A stretch of DNA of 37,906 nt. It comes from Robiginitomaculum sp. (GTDB taxonomy: Bacteria; Pseudomonadota; Alphaproteobacteria; Caulobacterales; Maricaulaceae). The DNA lies in contig NVVV01000020.1 of NCBI GenBank assembly GCA_002733495.1, positions 10,299 to 48,204 on the forward strand, read 5' to 3'. Positions 34,993 through 37,906 of the stretch are shown here, piece after piece. Below the pieces are notes generated by a model. That model saw nothing but the letters and a program-made list of their open reading frames with translations. It was not told the DNA's origin and ran no database searches. Both the position numbers and the translations under genes were made by a program. Positions within the stretch are counted from its first letter, which is position 1; every line of letters begins with the position of its first letter.

Positions 34993-36843
34993 ATGGCAAA
35001 AAATACCCCCGTTTTTGATGTGCAGGATTTGCATGTTCGTTTTGACACCACTGATGGGGAGGTCCACGCCGTCAAGGGCGTCAACCTTAGTATAGCGCCG
35101 GGCCAGTGCGTCGGCGTGGTCGGCGAATCGGGTTCTGGCAAAAGCCAGACCTTTCTGGCGGCCATGGGTCTCTTGGCACAAAACGGCAAAGCGCAAGGCT
35201 CTATCCGGTTTCGCGGTAAGGAAATTCTCAACACGCCACCAAAAATTCTGAACAGTGTGCGCGGCTCACGCATGAGCATGATTTTTCAGGACCCGCTGAC
35301 CTCGCTCACCCCGCATATGCGCATTGGCGCGCAAATGGCCGAAGTGCTGGCGGTGCATGAGAATTTACGCGGCGAAGCGGCGCAAAAACGCTGCCTTGAC
35401 TGGCTTGACCGGGTGCGCATCCCTGAGGCGGGGCGGCGTTTACGGCAATACCCGCACGAGCTATCGGGGGGCATGCGCCAGCGGGTGATGATCGCTATGG
35501 CCATGCTGTGCGAGCCGGAATTGCTGATCGCGGACGAGCCAACCACCGCGCTGGACGTGACCGTTCAGGCACAGGTTCTGGACCTGATGAACGATTTAAA
35601 AGACGATCTTGGCGCGGCCATTGCGCTGGTCACCCATGATATGGGCGTGGTGGCGCGCATGTGTGACCACATCTATGTGATGGAAAAGGGTGTCTATGTC
35701 GAAGATGGCCCGGTGGATGACATTTTTTACAATCCCAAAAGCGATTATACAAAACTGTTGCTGGAGGCCATGCCGCGCCTGGACCGGCCCGACCGCCCGG
35801 GCCGCACGGCCTTGGCGCCCTTTACCGCCAAGGCAGGGGCCGAACCCCTCCTGAAGGTGGAGGATATTAAAGTACATTTCCCGGTTCGTATGAGCGGTCG
35901 GATTTTTCCCAAAACCAAACCCTTACGCGCCGTAGATGGTGTCAGCTTTGATCTGTATGCCGGGGAAACCCTGGGCGTTGTCGGCGAATCCGGTTGCGGC
36001 AAGTCCACACTGGCCCGTGCGGTTCTTAAACTGGTGCCCGTAAAAGGCGGCGTGGTCAGTTGGATGGGTTCAAACCTGCTGGAAGCCGAAAAAGAGGCCC
36101 TGCGCCGCGAACGCAAGGATTTGCAGATCGTCTTTCAGGATCCGCTGGCGTCCCTTGATCCACGCATGACCATTGGCCAGTCTATTGCCGAGCCACTCAA
36201 GACCTTTCGCCCGGATATGGACCATGCTGGCCGTATGGCCGCGATCCGCGAAGCCATGGTACGTGTTGATCTGGATACGGCCATGATCAATCGCTATCCG
36301 CACGAGCTTTCCGGTGGTCAGAACCAGCGTGTTGGCATTGCCCGGGCGATGATCTTAAAGCCTAAACTGGTGATTTGTGATGAGGCGGTTTCCGCCCTGG
36401 ATGTGTCAGTACAGGCGCAAATCATTGATCTTCTGATTGGCCTGCAAGCCTCCGCCGGTCTGGCGATGATTTTTATCAGCCATGACCTGGCTGTGGTGCG
36501 CGAAATCTCTCACCGGGTGATGGTGCTCTATATGGGCCGCGTGGTGGAAATGGCTGGGCGCACCGCTATTTATGATGATGCGCGTCATCCCTATACCAAG
36601 GCCTTGATCAGTGCTGTGCCCATCCCCGACCCCAAGGCGGAACGGGCCCGCAAACGCATCCATCTGGAAAGCGATCTGCCTTCGCCGCTCGACAGTCGGG
36701 CTTCTTTGCATTTTCTGAAATCCAAACAGATTGATGATCCCGATGCGGACCAATATCGCCCGCAACTGGTTGAGGTGACGCCCAATCATTTTGTCGCCGA
36801 ACATGACCCCTGCGACACCTCGGACGGATTATTGGCCTCATGA
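34993..36843 (+). CDS. Fused two-NBD peptide ABC transporter ATPase (DppD-DppF / YejF / GsiA type)
   Basis: 616 residues holding two complete nucleotide-binding domains. NBD1 has Walker A GESGSGKS (44-51), signature LSGGMRQR from 157 and Walker [16 protein letters not shown]2 has GESGCGKS (331-338), LSGGQNQR from 439 and [12 protein letters not shown]. Oligopeptide-type C-terminal segments follow each domain ([13 protein letters not shown] and [14 protein letters not shown]). It would power import of peptides, glutathione-like compounds or nickel complexes. The matching permeases and binding protein are not in the window, so it is an orphan here or must work with distant genes. Weak ribosome site. 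Its stop overlaps the next start (ATGA). Confidence 0.94.
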   Translation: MAKNTPVFDVQDLHVRFDTTDGEVHAVKGVNLSIAPGQCVGVVGESGSGKSQTFLAAMGLLAQNGKAQGSIRFRGKEILNTPPKILNSVRGSRMSMIFQDPLTSLTPHMRIGAQMAEVLAVHENLRGEAAQKRCLDWLDRVRIPEAGRRLRQYPHELSGGMRQRVMIAMAMLCEPELLIADEPTTALDVTVQAQVLDLMNDLKDDLGAAIALVTHDMGVVARMCDHIYVMEKGVYVEDGPVDDIFYNPKSDYTKLLLEAMPRLDRPDRPGRTALAPFTAKAGAEPLLKVEDIKVHFPVRMSGRIFPKTKPLRAVDGVSFDLYAGETLGVVGESGCGKSTLARAVLKLVPVKGGVVSWMGSNLLEAEKEALRRERKDLQIVFQDPLASLDPRMTIGQSIAEPLKTFRPDMDHAGRMAAIREAMVRVDLDTAMINRYPHELSGGQNQRVGIARAMILKPKLVICDEAVSALDVSVQAQIIDLLIGLQASAGLAMIFISHDLAVVREISHRVMVLYMGRVVEMAGRTAIYDDARHPYTKALISAVPIPDPKAERARKRIHLESDLPSPLDSRASLHFLKSKQIDDPDADQYRPQLVEVTPNHFVAEHDPCDTSDGLLAS

Positions 36844-37328
36844 GTGATAAAGACCAACACTCACCGGACCCAAAATCCCCGGGTATTGTGTTTCCGCCGC
36901 CGCTGCTGTTTGCCCTCATTGGCTTTGGTGGCTGGTTTGCGGCACGATATTATCCGATTTTACGTTTCGAGGTGCCGTTATGGCTTCAATTCGTGGGCAC
37001 CATTATGGCCTTTGCTGGCCTCGGGCTTGAGTTCTGGACACTGGGGCTTTTCAAGCGCGCCAAAACCTCGGCTTTGCCCTGGCAGGGCGATCAGACCTTG
37101 ATTGCGACCGGGGCCTATAAAGTCTCGCGCAATCCCATGTATGCGGGCATGTTGTTACTGGTCACGGGCCTGTGCCTTGGGTTGGGGCTGACGCTGTCGC
37201 TGATCCTTATTCCCTTTGGGGCGCTGATTATTGACCGGGTGGTGATTGCTGCCGAAGAACGCTATCTGACCACCCGTTTTGGCGATGCCTATCTTGACTA
37301 TTGCAAGACCGTGCGTCGCTGGCTCTAG
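36840..37328 (+). CDS. Isoprenylcysteine carboxyl methyltransferase (ICMT)/PEMT-like membrane protein
   Basis: 162 residues, four or five hydrophobic helices. KVSRNPMYAGMLLLVTGL is the RNPMY segment typical of ICMT/PEMT-like methyltransferases, and AAEERYLTTRFGDAYLDYCKTVRRWL is their C-terminal Glu/Arg motif. Bacterial members are thought to methylate lipids or small molecules in the membrane using S-adenosylmethionine; the substrate is unknown. The ATG overlaps the ABC ATPase stop by 4 bases, so both are one transcript. No clear terminator follows. Confidence 0.9.
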   Translation: MSDKDQHSPDPKSPGIVFPPPLLFALIGFGGWFAARYYPILRFEVPLWLQFVGTIMAFAGLGLEFWTLGLFKRAKTSALPWQGDQTLIATGAYKVSRNPMYAGMLLLVTGLCLGLGLTLSLILIPFGALIIDRVVIAAEERYLTTRFGDAYLDYCKTVRRWL

Positions 37329-37476
37329 GGCGGGGCTGATCCCTGCAAAAAAAGGAAGTCACCAAACTGGCAAAAGAGCTGGCGCAGCTTTCAAGAAAAA
37401 GCGGAGAGATCCGTTGATCCCCTGCTACATAGAGCATTGCAAAAAGAACCATGGTTTGTTGGGAAATAAATTCATC
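37329..37476. other. Intergenic stretch with an ATG-less coding-like remnant
   Basis: From about 37352 a short open frame (24 codons to TGA at about 37423) reads QKKEVTKLAKELAQLSR, a Lys-rich amphipathic helix-like sequence with no ATG; a CTG codon begins it directly after an in-frame stop. It could be a gene remnant, a non-canonical small ORF, or chance. Nothing else is recognised before the palindromic element. Confidence 0.25.
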
Positions 37477-37547
37477 CGTCATCCCGGCGTAGGCCGGGAT
37501 CCAAATTGAGGCATCAAAATAGGCCCCGGCCTGCGCCGGGGTGACGA
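37477..37547. repeat. Bipartite REP-like palindromic element
   Basis: Two perfect hairpins: ATCCCGGC/GCCGGGAT with a GTAG loop (37481-37500) and CCCCGGC/GCCGGGG with a CTGC loop (37524-37541). CGTC precedes the first stem and GTGACG runs out of the second, so the halves are inverted. Same architecture as 5691-5790 and 26263-26351. Confidence 0.82.
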
Positions 37548-37598
37548 AGTATTTATTATAATGCCATTGTTTTCCCAAACCACATTGGATGCAAAAGT

Positions 37599-37903
37599 GT
37601 GAAACACGATCTGAATTTTAAGTTCACCGCCGCATTGTGGCTGTATCCCGGTAAAGCAGCCCGGCATTTCGTTACTGTGCCCAAAGCCATATCCGAAGAG
37701 ATAAAATTCTTTACCAGCACCAATCAAACCGCCTGGGGATCGGTGAGGGTGGCTGTGCAAATTGGCCAGAGCCAATGGAATACTTCGCTATTTCCCGACA
37801 AAAAATCTGGGGCTATTTCCTGCCTATCAAGGCTGACATCCGAAAGAAGGAAAAAATCGGCACAAATGATGAGGTGAGCGTACATCTGGACGTGCTCATT
37901 TAG
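37599..37903 (+). pseudogene. DUF1905 family gene with a single-base frameshift
   Basis: From GTG 37599 the frame reads KHDLNFKFTAALWLYPGKAA, then FVTVPKAISEEI, GSVRVAVQIGQSQWNTSLFPDKKSG, a clear DUF1905-like beta-barrel domain. At 37800-37813, next to A6 and G4 runs, the family sequence leaves this frame: the expected ending YFLPIKADIRKKEKIGTNDE, then VSVHLDVLI, is found in the adjacent frame from 37814 to the TAG at 37901-37903. One base appears to be missing. This can be a true mutation or a sequencing error at a homopolymer. Repaired, the protein would be about 101 residues, a normal single-domain member. Domain function is unknown. A GGA lies upstream of the start. Confidence 0.8.
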
Positions 37904-37906
37904 CCG

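Overview
The window looks like chromosomal DNA of an alphaproteobacterium with a moderately GC-rich genome. The evidence is the IF-3 N-terminus (ARRP motif), a class Ib aspartate aminotransferase, a homologue of mitochondrial ABHD10, and a NifU-like scaffold of the type with RHAS in place of the third cysteine. Genus and species cannot be told from this sequence. No rRNA, tRNA, CRISPR array, prophage, transposase or dedicated transcription-factor gene was seen. Coding density is high and many genes overlap by 1-26 bases.

Layout. 1-1827: a flavin-dependent oxidoreductase cut by the window edge and an SDR dehydrogenase, closed by a strong terminator. 2008-3109 (minus): a compact unit of a 74-aa membrane protein, a 34-aa membrane microprotein (start overlapping the previous stop) and a proline-rich TonB-like envelope protein; none is recognised. 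3272-5662: a sarcosine/N-methyltryptophan oxidase-type amine oxidase and an aspartate aminotransferase. 5691-5906: palindromic repeats next to the 3' end of an unusually Lys/Asn/Ile-rich Baeyer-Villiger-type monooxygenase (minus). 7581-11122 (minus): M1 aminopeptidase lipoprotein followed by UppP. 11254-13992: CDF metal transporter, GST and QueG in overlapping order. 13989-15514 (minus): secreted TPR protein and ABHD10-like hydrolase.

15568-17652: two glycosyltransferases (GT4, GT9), probably for surface glycans. 17770-18309: infC, apparently starting at AUA, with a clear terminator. 18402-20334: an OafA-type acyltransferase tail to tail with a LOG-family protein. 20406-25159 (minus): a large secreted M6 metalloprotease and a Tat-exported PhoD-like phosphatase. 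25222-29087: RluD-type pseudouridine synthase, folE (minus), cysS and the NifU-like protein, all RNA, cofactor or translation housekeeping.

29155-32908: a tightly coupled trio of Fe-dependent alcohol dehydrogenase, hotdog thioesterase and Ntn-type penicillin acylase. 32977-37328: N-formylglutamate amidohydrolase, YbdK-type carboxylate-amine ligase, a fused two-NBD peptide ABC ATPase without permeases nearby, and an ICMT-like methyltransferase. The right end holds a bipartite REP-like element and a frameshifted DUF1905 gene.

No single large unknown system stands out. The best candidates for something undescribed are the 2008-3109 small-membrane-protein unit, the amide/peptide-handling cluster at 30746-36843, and the family of bipartite palindromic repeats found at three places.
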